From: Burkholderiales bacterium
Lineage (GTDB): Bacteria > Pseudomonadota > Gammaproteobacteria > Burkholderiales > Burkholderiaceae_C
Assembly: GCA_016219375.1 (NCBI GenBank)
Contig: JACRNC010000011.1
Coordinates: 124,001-188,000, forward strand
DNA: 64,000 nucleotides
Direction of reading: 5' to 3'
Positions 26,223 to 35,284 of this stretch are shown here, piece by piece. The translations under genes and the position numbers were made by a program. The notes under the pieces are model-generated. The model was given only the letters and a program-made list of their open reading frames with translations, did no database searches and was not told the origin of the DNA. Position 1 is the first letter of the stretch; the number at the start of each line of letters is the position of its first letter.

Positions 26223-27323
26223 TCAGCGGGTCTCCGGGGCGGGTGAGGCGGTGCGCGCGTCGGCAGGGACGCGGGCCGGGGCGGCGGGGGATGCAAGAGC
26301 AGATGCGGGCTGGGATGCAGGCTCGGGTGCAGACGCAGAAACATCGGCGCCCGCGCCCGCGCCCGCGCCGGCCGGCAGGCCCGCCAGGAAGCGCTGCACC
26401 GCGGCCACCGTGCGGGCCGGGTCTTCCTCGTGCGGCACATGGCCCAGGTCGGCGAAGGTGACGAGCCGGCTGCCGCGGATGTCGGCGGCAAAGCGCTCAC
26501 CTTGCGACGGCGGGATCAGCCGGTCCTGCCCGCCCCAGAGGATCAGCGTGGGTGCGGCCACGCGCGGGATCTCGGCGGCGAACTCGCCGCCGCGGCTTTG
26601 CTCGAAGCGCGCGCGCAGCGCGGCGCGGTTGCCCTCGCGCAGCGTCAGCTCGTAGTAGCGCTCGATCAGCCCGGGCGTGATGCGCGACGGGTCGCCGTAG
26701 ACGTTGCGCACGCTGGCCTCGATCATGCGCCGCGGCAGCACATTGGCCATCACCGGCGCCAGCCCCGGAATGCGCGCCAGCCGGAAGCCGATGGGCACCG
26801 ACGTGGACTGATACGGATAGCCGGCCGCATCCACCAGCACCAGCGCGGCCACGCGGTCGGCATGGTCCACGGCCGTCTTCCAGGCCACGCTGCCGCCAAA
26901 CGAATTGCCGGCCAGCACCACGCGCTGCAGGTAAAGCGCATCGAGCAGCGCCACCATGAAGCGGCTGTAGCGCGGCAGCGTGTAGTCGCCATCGGGCGCC
27001 GGGCCGGTCAGGCCGAAGCCCGGCAGGTCGATGCGGATGACGCGGCGCTGGCCCTTCAGCGCGGCCACCCAGCCGTCCCAGGTGTGCAGGCTGGCCGAGG
27101 TGCCGTGCAGCAGCACGATGGGCAGCGGGTCGCCCCGCGGGCCTTCGTCGCGCAGGTGGACCTGCATGCCCTCCACGGTGAGGAACTGCGAGGGCTGCGG
27201 CGCCCAGCGGGCCTTGAGCGCGTCCACCGGCCGGTCGGGCGCCCAGCTCAGCGCGATGCCCAGCGCCAGCAGGGCAACCGCCAGCAGCAGCACGGCGCCC
27301 GTGATCTTGATCAGCAGCTTCAT
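26223..27323 (-). CDS. Membrane-anchored alpha/beta hydrolase
   Basis: A 366-residue alpha/beta hydrolase with an N-terminal membrane anchor (about residues 5-27). The oxyanion loop is LLHGTSASLHTWDGW, the nucleophile elbow is GNSFGG, the acid is in GGQDRLIPP and the catalytic His in DLGHVPHEEDP. A low-complexity Gly/Ala/Pro/Ser tail of about 50 residues follows the domain. Substrate unknown, possibly a lipid or ester. It lies 14 bases after the phosphatase gene and is coupled to the SDR. Confidence 0.88.
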   Translation of the reverse strand: MKLLIKITGAVLLLAVALLALGIALSWAPDRPVDALKARWAPQPSQFLTVEGMQVHLRDEGPRGDPLPIVLLHGTSASLHTWDGWVAALKGQRRVIRIDLPGFGLTGPAPDGDYTLPRYSRFMVALLDALYLQRVVLAGNSFGGSVAWKTAVDHADRVAALVLVDAAGYPYQSTSVPIGFRLARIPGLAPVMANVLPRRMIEASVRNVYGDPSRITPGLIERYYELTLREGNRAALRARFEQSRGGEFAAEIPRVAAPTLILWGGQDRLIPPSQGERFAADIRGSRLVTFADLGHVPHEEDPARTVAAVQRFLAGLPAGAGAGAGADVSASAPEPASQPASALASPAAPARVPADARTASPAPETR

Positions 27324-27337
27324 CGCGCGGCGCCCCT

Positions 27338-28027
27338 TCAGCGGTAGCTCAGCAGCGTGGGCTCGTGGCCCTCGACATGCGCGTGCTCGTTGACCGACAG
27401 CAGGTGCAGGCCGTCGCGGCCGGCAATCAGCTTGGTGATGCCGGCATTGGCCAGCGTCCAGTTGATGGTGAAGGCCTGCTCGTCGTCCAGGCCCAGCAGG
27501 TGGGCGCAGATGACGCTGATGGTGCCGCCGGAGGTGAAGACCAGGGTGCTGCCTTTGGCCGGCGTGCGGCGCACGATGTCGTCCAGCGCGGTGATGCAGC
27601 GCTGCTTGAACTGCGCCCAGGGCTCGGCATAGCCGGGCGCCTCAGCCCGCACCCAGCGGTGCACCGCACCCTTGAAGAAGGCCTGGAAGGCGCGGCGCGG
27701 GTCGCCGCTGGCGGCCAGCTCGCCCATCATCACCAGGCGGTCGGCATAGCGCGGCTCGGCCTGGCGGATGACGTCCTCGTGGTCGAACTCGTTGACGCCG
27801 GCCAGCTCGTCCCAGCGGGGCTCGGCGTCCATCGCAGTGAGGCACTGGCCGGCCGTGTCCCGGTGGCGCTGCAGCGTGCCGCTGATCACCACGTCGGGCC
27901 GCACGCCGCGCGCCGTGAGCGCCTGGCCCAGCACGCGGGCCTGCTGGTGGCCCAGCGGGGAGAGCTGGTCATAGTCAGAGCTGCCGAAGGAGGCCTGCCC
28001 GTGGCGGAGAAGGTAGATGGCGCCCAT
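27338..28027 (-). CDS. Histidine phosphatase family protein
   Basis: A 229-residue phosphoglycerate mutase-like phosphatase. The catalytic RHGQ motif is at residues 8-11 (LLRHGQASFG), the second Arg lies in ISGTLQRHRDTA, and the later conserved His is probably in EFDHEDV or the FTSGGTISV region. It sits 30 bases after the APH-type kinase. A kinase and a phosphatase beside an acyl-CoA dehydrogenase suggests removal or turnover of a phosphate introduced on an acyl substrate, which is inference. Confidence 0.88.
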   Translation of the reverse strand: MGAIYLLRHGQASFGSSDYDQLSPLGHQQARVLGQALTARGVRPDVVISGTLQRHRDTAGQCLTAMDAEPRWDELAGVNEFDHEDVIRQAEPRYADRLVMMGELAASGDPRRAFQAFFKGAVHRWVRAEAPGYAEPWAQFKQRCITALDDIVRRTPAKGSTLVFTSGGTISVICAHLLGLDDEQAFTINWTLANAGITKLIAGRDGLHLLSVNEHAHVEGHEPTLLSYR

Positions 28028-28057
28028 GTGTCTTCGTGATGTGTTCGGCCAGGGCGT

Positions 28058-29167
28058 TCAGCCGCGGCGCGCCTGCTTGATCAGGCGCCGGCAGCGCCAG
28101 TCGATGTAGTTGACGAAGACCCAGAAGTTCTTGAACGCCGGGTTGCGTGTCTGCTTGTGGTGGAAGCGGTAGTAGATCTGCTGCGCGATCACCGCCAGGC
28201 GGAAGAGGCCGTAGACCTCGTAGAAGATGAAGTCGCGCAGGTCCACGCGGGCGCCCAGGCCGCTGCGGCTGAGGTAGTGCTCGATCACCTCCTCGCGGCG
28301 CAGCATGCCCGGCAGGTGCGTGGGCTGGCGGCGCGTGGCCTGCAGCAGCGCGTTGTCGTCGGCCTGCACCCAGTAGGCCAGGGCGCTGCCCAGGTCCATC
28401 AGCGGATCGCCCAGCGTGGCCATCTCCCAGTCGAGCACGCCGATGACGCGCGTGGGGTCGTCGGCGGCCAGCACCACGTTGTCGAAGCGCCAGTCGTTGT
28501 GGATGACGCAGGTGGCCACGTCGTCCGGCACGTTGGCCTTGAGCCAGGCGCGCACGCGCTTGTAGCTCGGCACGTTCCAGGTGCGGGCCTTCTCGTAACG
28601 GCCGCTCCAGCCGTCGATCTGGCGGCGGCAGTAGCCCGCGCCCTTGCCGAGATCGCTCAGCCCGGCGGCCTGGGCATCGACCCGGTGCAGGGCGATGAGC
28701 TGGTCCAGCACGTTGATGCACAGGCGGCGCGTGGTCGGCTCGTCGAGCTTCAGGCCGCGCGGCAGGTTCTTGCGCGGGATGATGCCGGCCAGCCGCTCCA
28801 TCACGTAGAACTCGCTGCCGATCACCGACTCATCGGAGCACAGGCCGATCATCGTGGGCACCACCGGGTAGACCGGCTTGAGTGCCTTCTGTACGCGGTA
28901 TTCGCGCGCCATGTCATGGGCCGACTTGGCCTTGGTGCCCGCGGGCGGGCGGCGCAGGATGAAGTCGTGCTGCGGGCCGGCCGGGTCGCTGGAAGCCGGG
29001 TACTGCAGGCGGTAGGTCCAGTTGGACGCGCCGCCGGAGTACTGGGTGATGCGCGGCAGGCCGGCCAGGCCCGGCACCTGCTGCTTCATCCAGGCGTCGA
29101 GCGCCGGGACGTTGAGCTCTTCGCCGGGGCGCACGGCACCGGCCTGGTCGGTGAGGTCTACGGTCAT
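28058..29167 (-). CDS. APH-fold phosphotransferase (ACAD10/11 kinase-domain type)
   Basis: A 369-residue aminoglycoside phosphotransferase-fold kinase of the type found fused in eukaryotic ACAD10 and ACAD11. Landmarks are the Gly-rich QYSGGASNWTYRL, FILRRPP (ATP lysine region replaced by Arg-rich), the catalytic loop VIHNDWRFDNVVL (H-x-D-x4-N) and metal motif VLDWEMATLGDPLMDLG. The start at 29167 fits; upstream residues lack family character. An intrinsic terminator on this strand lies between the dehydrogenase and this gene. Confidence 0.88.
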   Translation of the reverse strand: MTVDLTDQAGAVRPGEELNVPALDAWMKQQVPGLAGLPRITQYSGGASNWTYRLQYPASSDPAGPQHDFILRRPPAGTKAKSAHDMAREYRVQKALKPVYPVVPTMIGLCSDESVIGSEFYVMERLAGIIPRKNLPRGLKLDEPTTRRLCINVLDQLIALHRVDAQAAGLSDLGKGAGYCRRQIDGWSGRYEKARTWNVPSYKRVRAWLKANVPDDVATCVIHNDWRFDNVVLAADDPTRVIGVLDWEMATLGDPLMDLGSALAYWVQADDNALLQATRRQPTHLPGMLRREEVIEHYLSRSGLGARVDLRDFIFYEVYGLFRLAVIAQQIYYRFHHKQTRNPAFKNFWVFVNYIDWRCRRLIKQARRG

Positions 29168-29212
29168 GAATGAAGGGCAAGGAAGGGCGGCCGATGGCCG
29201 CACACCAAACGC

Positions 29213-29239
29213 AAAAGCGCGGCGGAGGATCCGCCGCGC
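29213..29239 (-). terminator. Intrinsic terminator between dehydrogenase and kinase genes
   Basis: On the minus strand GCGCGGCGG pairs perfectly with CCGCCGCGC (29231-29239 and 29217-29225), loop of five, followed by four T and then GCGTTTGG. It separates the acyl-CoA dehydrogenase from the kinase 140 bases apart, so the downstream genes may be partly uncoupled. Confidence 0.75.
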
Positions 29240-29308
29240 CGTCAGGGCACGCAACCGGGGTGACACGGGTGCGGGGCGCGGGCCCCACACCTGTGCATCA
29301 CGCCGGCA

Positions 29309-30541
29309 TCACTTGAAGAAGCCGTGCTTGGCCAGCTCCACGCGGGCGATGACGCCCTTGTGCACCTCGTCCGGGCCGTCGGCCAGGCGCAGGCTGCGGG
29401 CCTGGTTGAAGAAGGCCGTCAGCGGCACGTCGCGCGACACGCCGGCGCCGCCGTGGATCTGGATGGCCATGTCCACCACCTTCTGCAGCATGTTGGGCGC
29501 GACCACCTTGATGGCCGACACGTCTGAGAGCGCACCCATCGGCCCCAGCTTGTCGAGCTTCCAGGCGGCATGCAGCGTCAGCAGCCGGGCCTGGTCGATC
29601 AGCAGCCGGGCCTCGGCCACGCGCTCGCGGTTGCCGCCCAGGTTGAGGATGGGCTTCTTGAAGGCGGTGCGGCTCATGCCGCGCTTGATCATCAGCTCCA
29701 GCGCATGCTCGGCCGCGCCGATGCAGCGCATGCAGTGGTGGATGCGGCCCGGGCCCAGGCGGCCCTGCGCGATCTCGAATCCCTTGCCCGGCCCGGCGAT
29801 GAAGGCCGACACCGGCAGGCGCACGTTGTCGAAGTGCACCTCGCCGTGCCCGTGCGGCTCGTCCCATTCGCCGAAGACCGGCAGCATCCGCTTGATGGTG
29901 ATGCCCGGGGTGTCCAGGGGCACCAGCACCATCGAGTGCTGGTGGTGGCGGTCGGCATCCGCATTGGGCGTGTGGGCCATGAAGATGCCCACCTTGCAGC
30001 GCGGGTCGCCCACGCCGGAGGACCACCACTTCTTGCCGTTGAGCACGACCTCGTTGCCCTCGACCACGGCGGTGGCCTGCATGTTGGTGGCATCCGACGA
30101 GGCGACGTCCGGCTCGGTCATGAAGAACACCGAGCGGATCTCGCCGGCGGCCAGCGGCTTGAGCCACTGCTCCTTCTGCTCAGGGCTGCCGTACTTCCAG
30201 ATCACCTCCATGTTGCCGGTGTCCGGGGCATTGCAGTTGAAGATCTCCGGGGCCATCAGGCTCCAGCCCGTCTCCTCGGCCGACAGGGTGTACTCCATCG
30301 TCGACAGGCCGGGGCCGTAGGCCGCATCGGGCAGGAAGAGGTTCCACAGGCCCTCGGCCTTGGCACGGGCCTTGAGCTCCTCCACGCGGGCCGGGATCTT
30401 CCACTGCGTCCAGTCGCCCAGATGGCCCTGGCCCAGGATGCCCTCCCAGTGCTCGTGCTCCACGGGCAGGATGTGCTGGCGGATGAAGGCGCGCACGCGC
30501 TGGGCATAGTCCTTGGCGCGTGGGGTGGGCTCGAAGTTCAT
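29309..30541 (-). CDS. Acyl-CoA dehydrogenase (ACAD10/11-like)
   Basis: A 410-residue flavoprotein acyl-CoA dehydrogenase. Family elements are FFMTEPDVASSDATNMQ (FAD/substrate segment), WWSSGVGDPRCKVGIFMAHT, the PGKGFEIAQGRLGPGRIHHCMRCIGAAEHAL helix region and the C-terminal QIHGGAGVSRDVPLTAFFNQARSLRLADGPDEVHKG. Mammalian ACAD10/11 have been reported to act on phosphorylated 4-hydroxyacyl-CoA made by their own kinase domain; the adjacent stand-alone kinase suggests the same route here. LysR lies 86 bases upstream on the same strand. Confidence 0.92.
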   Translation of the reverse strand: MNFEPTPRAKDYAQRVRAFIRQHILPVEHEHWEGILGQGHLGDWTQWKIPARVEELKARAKAEGLWNLFLPDAAYGPGLSTMEYTLSAEETGWSLMAPEIFNCNAPDTGNMEVIWKYGSPEQKEQWLKPLAAGEIRSVFFMTEPDVASSDATNMQATAVVEGNEVVLNGKKWWSSGVGDPRCKVGIFMAHTPNADADRHHQHSMVLVPLDTPGITIKRMLPVFGEWDEPHGHGEVHFDNVRLPVSAFIAGPGKGFEIAQGRLGPGRIHHCMRCIGAAEHALELMIKRGMSRTAFKKPILNLGGNRERVAEARLLIDQARLLTLHAAWKLDKLGPMGALSDVSAIKVVAPNMLQKVVDMAIQIHGGAGVSRDVPLTAFFNQARSLRLADGPDEVHKGVIARVELAKHGFFK

Positions 30542-30627
30542 GGGGCGGCTCCGCGGGTCGGGATGGGGATGCCGCAGATTGTGGGCAGCGGGGGCCCATC
30601 GGGCAAATGATGTTGCTGGATGGCCGG

Positions 30628-31599
30628 TCATTCACGGCGTGCATGGCTGCGCCGCGCCGGGCCCATCACCTGGCGGGCGCCCGCCTGCAGCAGCTCGCGC
30701 AGCCAGCGGTGCGCCGGGTCGGCATCGCGGTCGGCCGACCAGTACATCCAGATGGCCAGCGGCGGCACCGGCAGGGGCAGGGGGCTCACCGCCACCGGCA
30801 GCACGCGGGCCAGCTCGCGGGCATAGGTGCGCGGCATGGTCAGCAGCCAGCCGGTGCGGGCCACGACCTGCGCGGCGGCGAAGTAATGCTGGCAGCGCAG
30901 GGCGATGCGCCGGCTGTGGCCACCGAGGGCCAGCAGCGGCTCAAGCGGGTCGGCGTCGCTGGTCATGCTCACCAGCACATGCGGTGTCTCCAGGTAGCGG
31001 CGCAGGCTGATGGCGCGCGGCCGGGTCGCATCCGTCGGCCTGGCGGACACCACGGCCAGCGGCTCCTCGGTCAGCCGCACGCCGTGCACGCGCGGGCCCA
31101 TGCGGGTCTGCCGCTCGATGGCCACGTCGATCTCGCCGGCGACCAGCTCGCGCTCCAGCGACTCGCGCGGCACGCGCCGGCTGGCCAGCGACACGCCGGG
31201 CGCCTGCTGGGCCAGGTGGTCCAGCAGCGCCGGCAGGGTGATGGACTCCATCACATCGCGCAGCCCGATGCGAAAGCCCATCTGCAGCGAGGCCGGGTCG
31301 AAGGCCTCGGCGCTGTGCAGCACGCCCTGCAGCCCGCGCAGGTGGCCTTGCACCTCGCCGATGATGCGGCGCGTCAGCTCGGTGGGCAGCATGCGGTTGC
31401 CCTGGCGCACGAAGAGCGCATCGCCGAAGGACTCGCGCAGGCGGCGCAGCGCGTGGCTGATGGCCGGCTGGCTCAAGTGCAGCGCGCGCGCCGCGCCAGA
31501 GATGCCGCCCTGGGTGTGGATGGCATCCAGCACGCGGAAGAGGTTGAGGTCGATGCGGTCCAGGCGCGGGGTGCTGGCGAACGGTCGGGCGGCGGTCAT
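30628..31599 (-). CDS. LysR-family transcriptional regulator
   Basis: A 323-residue LTTR with N-terminal winged helix-turn-helix (LNLFRVLDAIHTQGGISGAARALHLSQPAISHALRRLRE, residues about 18-57). A periplasmic-binding-like effector domain follows (about 95-300). The start is 31599; an upstream ATG at 31620 would add seven residues. It sits at the head of the acyl-CoA dehydrogenase series and diverges from a 2OG dioxygenase gene about 97 bases away, so it could control either or both. Confidence 0.9.
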   Translation of the reverse strand: MTAARPFASTPRLDRIDLNLFRVLDAIHTQGGISGAARALHLSQPAISHALRRLRESFGDALFVRQGNRMLPTELTRRIIGEVQGHLRGLQGVLHSAEAFDPASLQMGFRIGLRDVMESITLPALLDHLAQQAPGVSLASRRVPRESLERELVAGEIDVAIERQTRMGPRVHGVRLTEEPLAVVSARPTDATRPRAISLRRYLETPHVLVSMTSDADPLEPLLALGGHSRRIALRCQHYFAAAQVVARTGWLLTMPRTYARELARVLPVAVSPLPLPVPPLAIWMYWSADRDADPAHRWLRELLQAGARQVMGPARRSHARRE

Positions 31600-31695
31600 G
31601 GGTGCCAAGTATCCCGACATGGCGACCGCGATGAAGGCGCTGCGCTACGCTGACGGCCCCGTCGCGCGGGCCCCTGCCTGACGCGCCGGCCCACC

Positions 31696-32559
31696 ATGCT
31701 TGCCGACACCTTCGCCGCCTCGCCGCTGACCGCCCCGCCGCCGCCTGCCGGCTCTCCCGCCATCGACTGGCAGGCCGATCTGCCGCCCGGCACGCCGGCG
31801 CACCAGCGGCTGGCCACGCGCGGCTATGCGGTGCTGCCGGCAGCCGAGCTGGCCGCGCTGTGTGCCACGACGCCAGCCGAGCTGGCACCGCTGACGCCGT
31901 ACTGGGACGACCTGCCGCCCGATGCCCACCTGCGCGACGGCGGGCGCTACCGCCACCGCCGCCACGGCAGCTTCGTGCTCCATGAGCCGACCAGCGATGC
32001 CCCGCGGCTGGAGCAGGCGCCGCACCGCGCTCACTGGCAGCCCACCACCTACAACGCGCTGCACGGCGGCCTGCTGCGCTGGTTCGAGCCGGTACAGCCG
32101 GCGCTCGTGGCGCAGCCCGGCTGGGGCGCGCTGCTCAGCGGCCTGGGCCGGGTCTTCGCGCAGGCCAAGCCGGTGGCGCGCTGGTTCATCGAGGCCCATC
32201 CCTTCCGCATCGATACCGCCGACGGCGTGGGCCGGCCCACGCCCGAGGGCGCGCACCGCGACGGCGTGGACTTCGTCGCCGTGATCCTGGTGGCCCGCCA
32301 GCGCATCCGCGGCGGCGAGACGCGGGTGTTCGATGCGCAGGGGCCGCTGGGCGTGCGCTTCACGCTGGCCGAGCCGTGGTCGGCCCTGCTGCTGGACGAC
32401 GAGCGCGTGATCCATGAATCCACGCCCATCCAGCCCGAGGATGCAGCCGATGCGGCAAGCGGGCACCGCGACACGCTGGTGCTGACCTTCCGCGCGGCAG
32501 GCTTCATGGATCCGCCGGGCGGCGAGCTGAAGACGGCGCGCCAGGCGAGGGCAGGGTGA
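31696..32559 (+). CDS. 2-oxoglutarate/Fe(II) dioxygenase family protein (PF10014-like)
   Basis: A 287-residue protein. It has the Fe-binding H-x-D in EGAHRDGVDFVAVILVARQ and a likely distal His in DERVIHESTPI; the HPFRI and RGGETRVFD segments are typical of the family that includes amino-acid hydroxylases. Substrate unknown. A Pro-rich N-terminal 25 residues look disordered. It is divergent from LysR and no strong Shine-Dalgarno is seen before 31696. Confidence 0.78.
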   Translation: MLADTFAASPLTAPPPPAGSPAIDWQADLPPGTPAHQRLATRGYAVLPAAELAALCATTPAELAPLTPYWDDLPPDAHLRDGGRYRHRRHGSFVLHEPTSDAPRLEQAPHRAHWQPTTYNALHGGLLRWFEPVQPALVAQPGWGALLSGLGRVFAQAKPVARWFIEAHPFRIDTADGVGRPTPEGAHRDGVDFVAVILVARQRIRGGETRVFDAQGPLGVRFTLAEPWSALLLDDERVIHESTPIQPEDAADAASGHRDTLVLTFRAAGFMDPPGGELKTARQARAG

Positions 32560-32589
32560 TCCGCGTCGGTTGACGCCGCTGCCCCGGCC

Positions 32590-32603
32590 TTGCGCCGCAT
32601 CAT
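32590..32603 (+). promoter_or_regulatory. FNR-like site upstream of the beta-CASP gene
   Basis: TTGCG-N4-ATCAT matches 7 of 10 informative bases of TTGAT-N4-ATCAA. Its centre lies 29.5 bases from a CACACT -10-like element (32626-32631), the same distance seen before mgtA. Weak alone; the shared spacing adds support. Confidence 0.35.
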
Positions 32604-32676
32604 CGCCAGCGCCCGCCGCGCGCGGCACACTGCACGGCGTCCCCAGCCACGCGCCCGCCGCGGCGCCCCCAGACGC

Positions 32677-34032
32677 ATGCACCTCACCTTCCTCGGTGCC
32701 ACCGGCACCGTCACCGGCTCCATGACCCTGGTGGAGGCCGGCTCGCGCCGCCTGCTCGTCGATGCCGGCCTGTTCCAGGGCTGGAAGCCGCTGCGCCTGC
32801 GCAACTGGGCGCCGCTGCCCTTCGATGCCCGCAGCCTGCATGGCGTGCTGCTCACCCATGCGCACATCGACCACAGCGGCCGGCTGCCGCTGCTGGTGCG
32901 CCAGGGCTTTCGCGGCCCCATCTGGTGCAGCCCGGCCACCGCCGACCTGTGCGAGATCCTGCTGCTGGACACCGCCAACCTGCAGGAAGAAGAAGCCAAC
33001 TGGCGCAACCGCCACGGCAAGACGCGCCACCAGCCGGCGCTGCCGCTCTACACCGTGGACGACGCGCGGGCCACGCTCAAGCAGCTGCGCATCGTCAACA
33101 ACGGCGACGCGCTGGACCTGGGTGACGGCGTCACCGCGCACTACAGCCGCGCCGGCCACATCCTGGGCGCCAGCAGCATCCGCGTGGAGCACGGCGGGCG
33201 CAGCGTGCTCTTCTCCGGCGACCTGGGGCGCGACGATGATCTGGTGATGCCGCCGCCGGACACCGGCCAGCAGGCCGACGTGGTGGTGGTGGAGTCCACC
33301 TACGGCGACCGCCTGCACCCGGACCTGGACCCGGTGGAGCAGCTGGGCGACGTGGTGCGGCGCACGGCCGCGCGCGGCGGCGTGGTGGTCATGCCCGCCT
33401 TCGCCGTGGGCCGCACGCAGGCGATGCTCTACGCGCTGTGGCGGCTGCGCCAGGCCGGGGCCACGCCGCATGTGCCCGTCTTCCTCGACAGCCCGATGGG
33501 CATCGAGGCCACCGAGCTGCTCAAGCGCCATCCGGATGCCCACCGCCTCACCCAGGAAGAGCGCAACGGCATCGCGCAGATGACGCGCTGCCTGCGCACG
33601 CCGGAGGAGTCCAAGCGGCTGATGAGCCAGCACGGGCCGATGGTGGTGATCGCCGGCAGCGGCATGGCCACCGGCGGGCGCGTGCTGCACCACCTGGCGC
33701 ACTACGGCCCGCATCCGCGCAATGCCATCGTGCTGGGCGGATTCCAGGCCGGCGGCACCCGCGGCGCGGCGCTGGCGGCGGGCGAGAAGCAGGTCAAGAT
33801 CTTCGGCGAGTACGTGCCCATCCGCGCCGAGGTGACGCAGATCCTCGGCTTGTCCGCCCATGCCGACCAGGCCGGCCTGCTGAAGTGGCTGGGCGCCCTC
33901 GGCCGCAAGCCCGAGCAGGTGCTGATCAACCATGGCGAGCCCGACGCCGCCGACATGCTGCGCCGGCGCATCGACGAGACCCTGGGCTGGGAGGCCAGCG
34001 TGCCGCAGCATCGGGATCAGATGGACGTGTGA
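32677..34032 (+). CDS. Metallo-beta-lactamase/beta-CASP/RMMBL protein (CPSF-like)
   Basis: A 451-residue protein with the full beta-CASP architecture. The metallo-beta-lactamase core has HAHIDHSG (metal motif) and GDLGRDDD, the beta-CASP insert contains ESTYGDR and FLDSPMGIEATEL, and the RMMBL end has the LSAHADQ motif and NHGEPDA. The family includes archaeal/eukaryotic CPSF nucleases and bacterial RNases. A short FNR-like site lies upstream. It is followed after 67 bases by an alcohol dehydrogenase, probably one operon. Confidence 0.92.
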   Translation: MHLTFLGATGTVTGSMTLVEAGSRRLLVDAGLFQGWKPLRLRNWAPLPFDARSLHGVLLTHAHIDHSGRLPLLVRQGFRGPIWCSPATADLCEILLLDTANLQEEEANWRNRHGKTRHQPALPLYTVDDARATLKQLRIVNNGDALDLGDGVTAHYSRAGHILGASSIRVEHGGRSVLFSGDLGRDDDLVMPPPDTGQQADVVVVESTYGDRLHPDLDPVEQLGDVVRRTAARGGVVVMPAFAVGRTQAMLYALWRLRQAGATPHVPVFLDSPMGIEATELLKRHPDAHRLTQEERNGIAQMTRCLRTPEESKRLMSQHGPMVVIAGSGMATGGRVLHHLAHYGPHPRNAIVLGGFQAGGTRGAALAAGEKQVKIFGEYVPIRAEVTQILGLSAHADQAGLLKWLGALGRKPEQVLINHGEPDAADMLRRRIDETLGWEASVPQHRDQMDV

Positions 34033-34099
34033 AGCAGGCGCCGCGGGGCGGGGCCGGCGCACCGCCTGCAGGGGCGTGCACGATGAAGGAGACGAGCTC

Positions 34100-35155
34100 A
34101 TGAACCAGCCCGCACCGTCCCCGACCCGCTGGCGCGCGATGGAGCTCACCGAGCCCGGCCGCCCGCTGCAGCTGGCCTGGCGCGACCGCCTGCCCGAGCC
34201 GGGCCCGGGCCAGGTGGCGATCACCGTGGCCGCCTGCGGCGTGTGCCGCACCGACCTGCACATCGTCGATGGCGAGCTGCCGCGGGCCGGCTATCCCGCC
34301 GGGCCCGTGGTGCCCGGCCATGAGGTGATCGGCCGCGTCCGCGCGCTGGGTGAGATGGGTGAGGGTGCCGAGGCGCCGGGCCTGCACATCGGCCAGCGCG
34401 TGGGCGTGCCCTGGCTGGGCTGGACCTGCGGCGCGTGCGATGCCTGCCGCGCCGGGCGCGAGAACCTGTGCGAGCGCAGCCGCTTCACCGGCTGGCAGCT
34501 GCCCGGCGGCTATGCCGAGCACATCGTGGCCGATGCCCGCTACGTCTTCCCCATTCCCGAACGCTACAGCGATGCCCAGGCCGCGCCGCTGCTGTGCGCC
34601 GGCCTGATCGGCTGGCGGGCCTACCGGATGGCCGAGCCGGCGCTGCAGGGCCCGACGCGGCGTCTGGGCCTGTGGGGCTTCGGCGCCGCCGCCCACCTGA
34701 TCGCCCAGGTGGCCCGTCATCTGGGCTGCGAGGTGGCGGCCTACACCCGCGCAGGCGACGCCGCCGCGCAGGATCTGGCGCGCAAGCTGGGTGCCGCCTG
34801 GGCCGGCAGCAGCGACGACGCCGCACCCTGGCCGCTGGACGCGGCCATCCTCTTCGCCCCGGTCGGTGCGCTGGTGCCGGCCGCGCTGCGGGCCGTGCGC
34901 CCGGGCGGGCGGGTGGTGTGCGCCGGCATCCACATGAGCGACATCCCGTCCTTCCCGTATGCCTGGCTGTGGGGCGAGCGGCAGATCGTCTCGGTGGCCA
35001 ATCTCACGCGCGAGGACGGCTTGTCCTTCATGCGCCTGGCGGCCGATCTGCCCCTGCAGGCCGCCGTGCACACCCGGCCGCTGGAGCAGGCCCAGGCCGC
35101 GCTCGACGACCTGCGCGCCGGCCGCTACACCGGCGCGGCCGTGCTGCTGCCCTGA
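34100..35155 (+). CDS. Zinc-dependent alcohol dehydrogenase
   Basis: A 351-residue medium-chain dehydrogenase. Catalytic zinc ligands lie in ACGVCRTDLH (Cys) and PGHEVIG (His-Glu); the structural zinc loop is CGACDACRAGRENLC. A glycine-rich nucleotide-binding stretch follows (GLWGFGAAAHLIAQVARHLG). It resembles the AdhA group known to be oxygen-regulated in pseudomonads. Good GGAGACGAG ribosome site. Physiological substrate not readable. Confidence 0.9.
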   Translation: MNQPAPSPTRWRAMELTEPGRPLQLAWRDRLPEPGPGQVAITVAACGVCRTDLHIVDGELPRAGYPAGPVVPGHEVIGRVRALGEMGEGAEAPGLHIGQRVGVPWLGWTCGACDACRAGRENLCERSRFTGWQLPGGYAEHIVADARYVFPIPERYSDAQAAPLLCAGLIGWRAYRMAEPALQGPTRRLGLWGFGAAAHLIAQVARHLGCEVAAYTRAGDAAAQDLARKLGAAWAGSSDDAAPWPLDAAILFAPVGALVPAALRAVRPGGRVVCAGIHMSDIPSFPYAWLWGERQIVSVANLTREDGLSFMRLAADLPLQAAVHTRPLEQAQAALDDLRAGRYTGAAVLLP

Positions 35156-35167
35156 CGATTGCTGCGG

Positions 35168-35212
35168 CGTCGATCCCTGCAACGTCGATTCCTGCAACGT
35201 CGATCCCTGCGG
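35168..35212 (+). repeat. Tandem array, 15-bp unit (3 copies)
   Basis: Three near-perfect copies of CGTCGATCCCTGCAA immediately after the dehydrogenase stop codon. The second copy has one base change, and the third differs at its last two bases. Confidence 0.7.
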
Positions 35213-35284
35213 CCCCGATCCCGGCCGGGGCGGCGAGCTCTGCATCGCGCAGGCTGCCTCAGCCATCGCCTGTGACGCCGGCGC

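Noticed and set aside
31645-34263. 872-codon minus-strand frame across the dioxygenase and beta-CASP genes
   Set aside because: Shadow frame, His/Gln/Arg/Val-rich, no family resemblance; the plus-strand genes have clear motifs.
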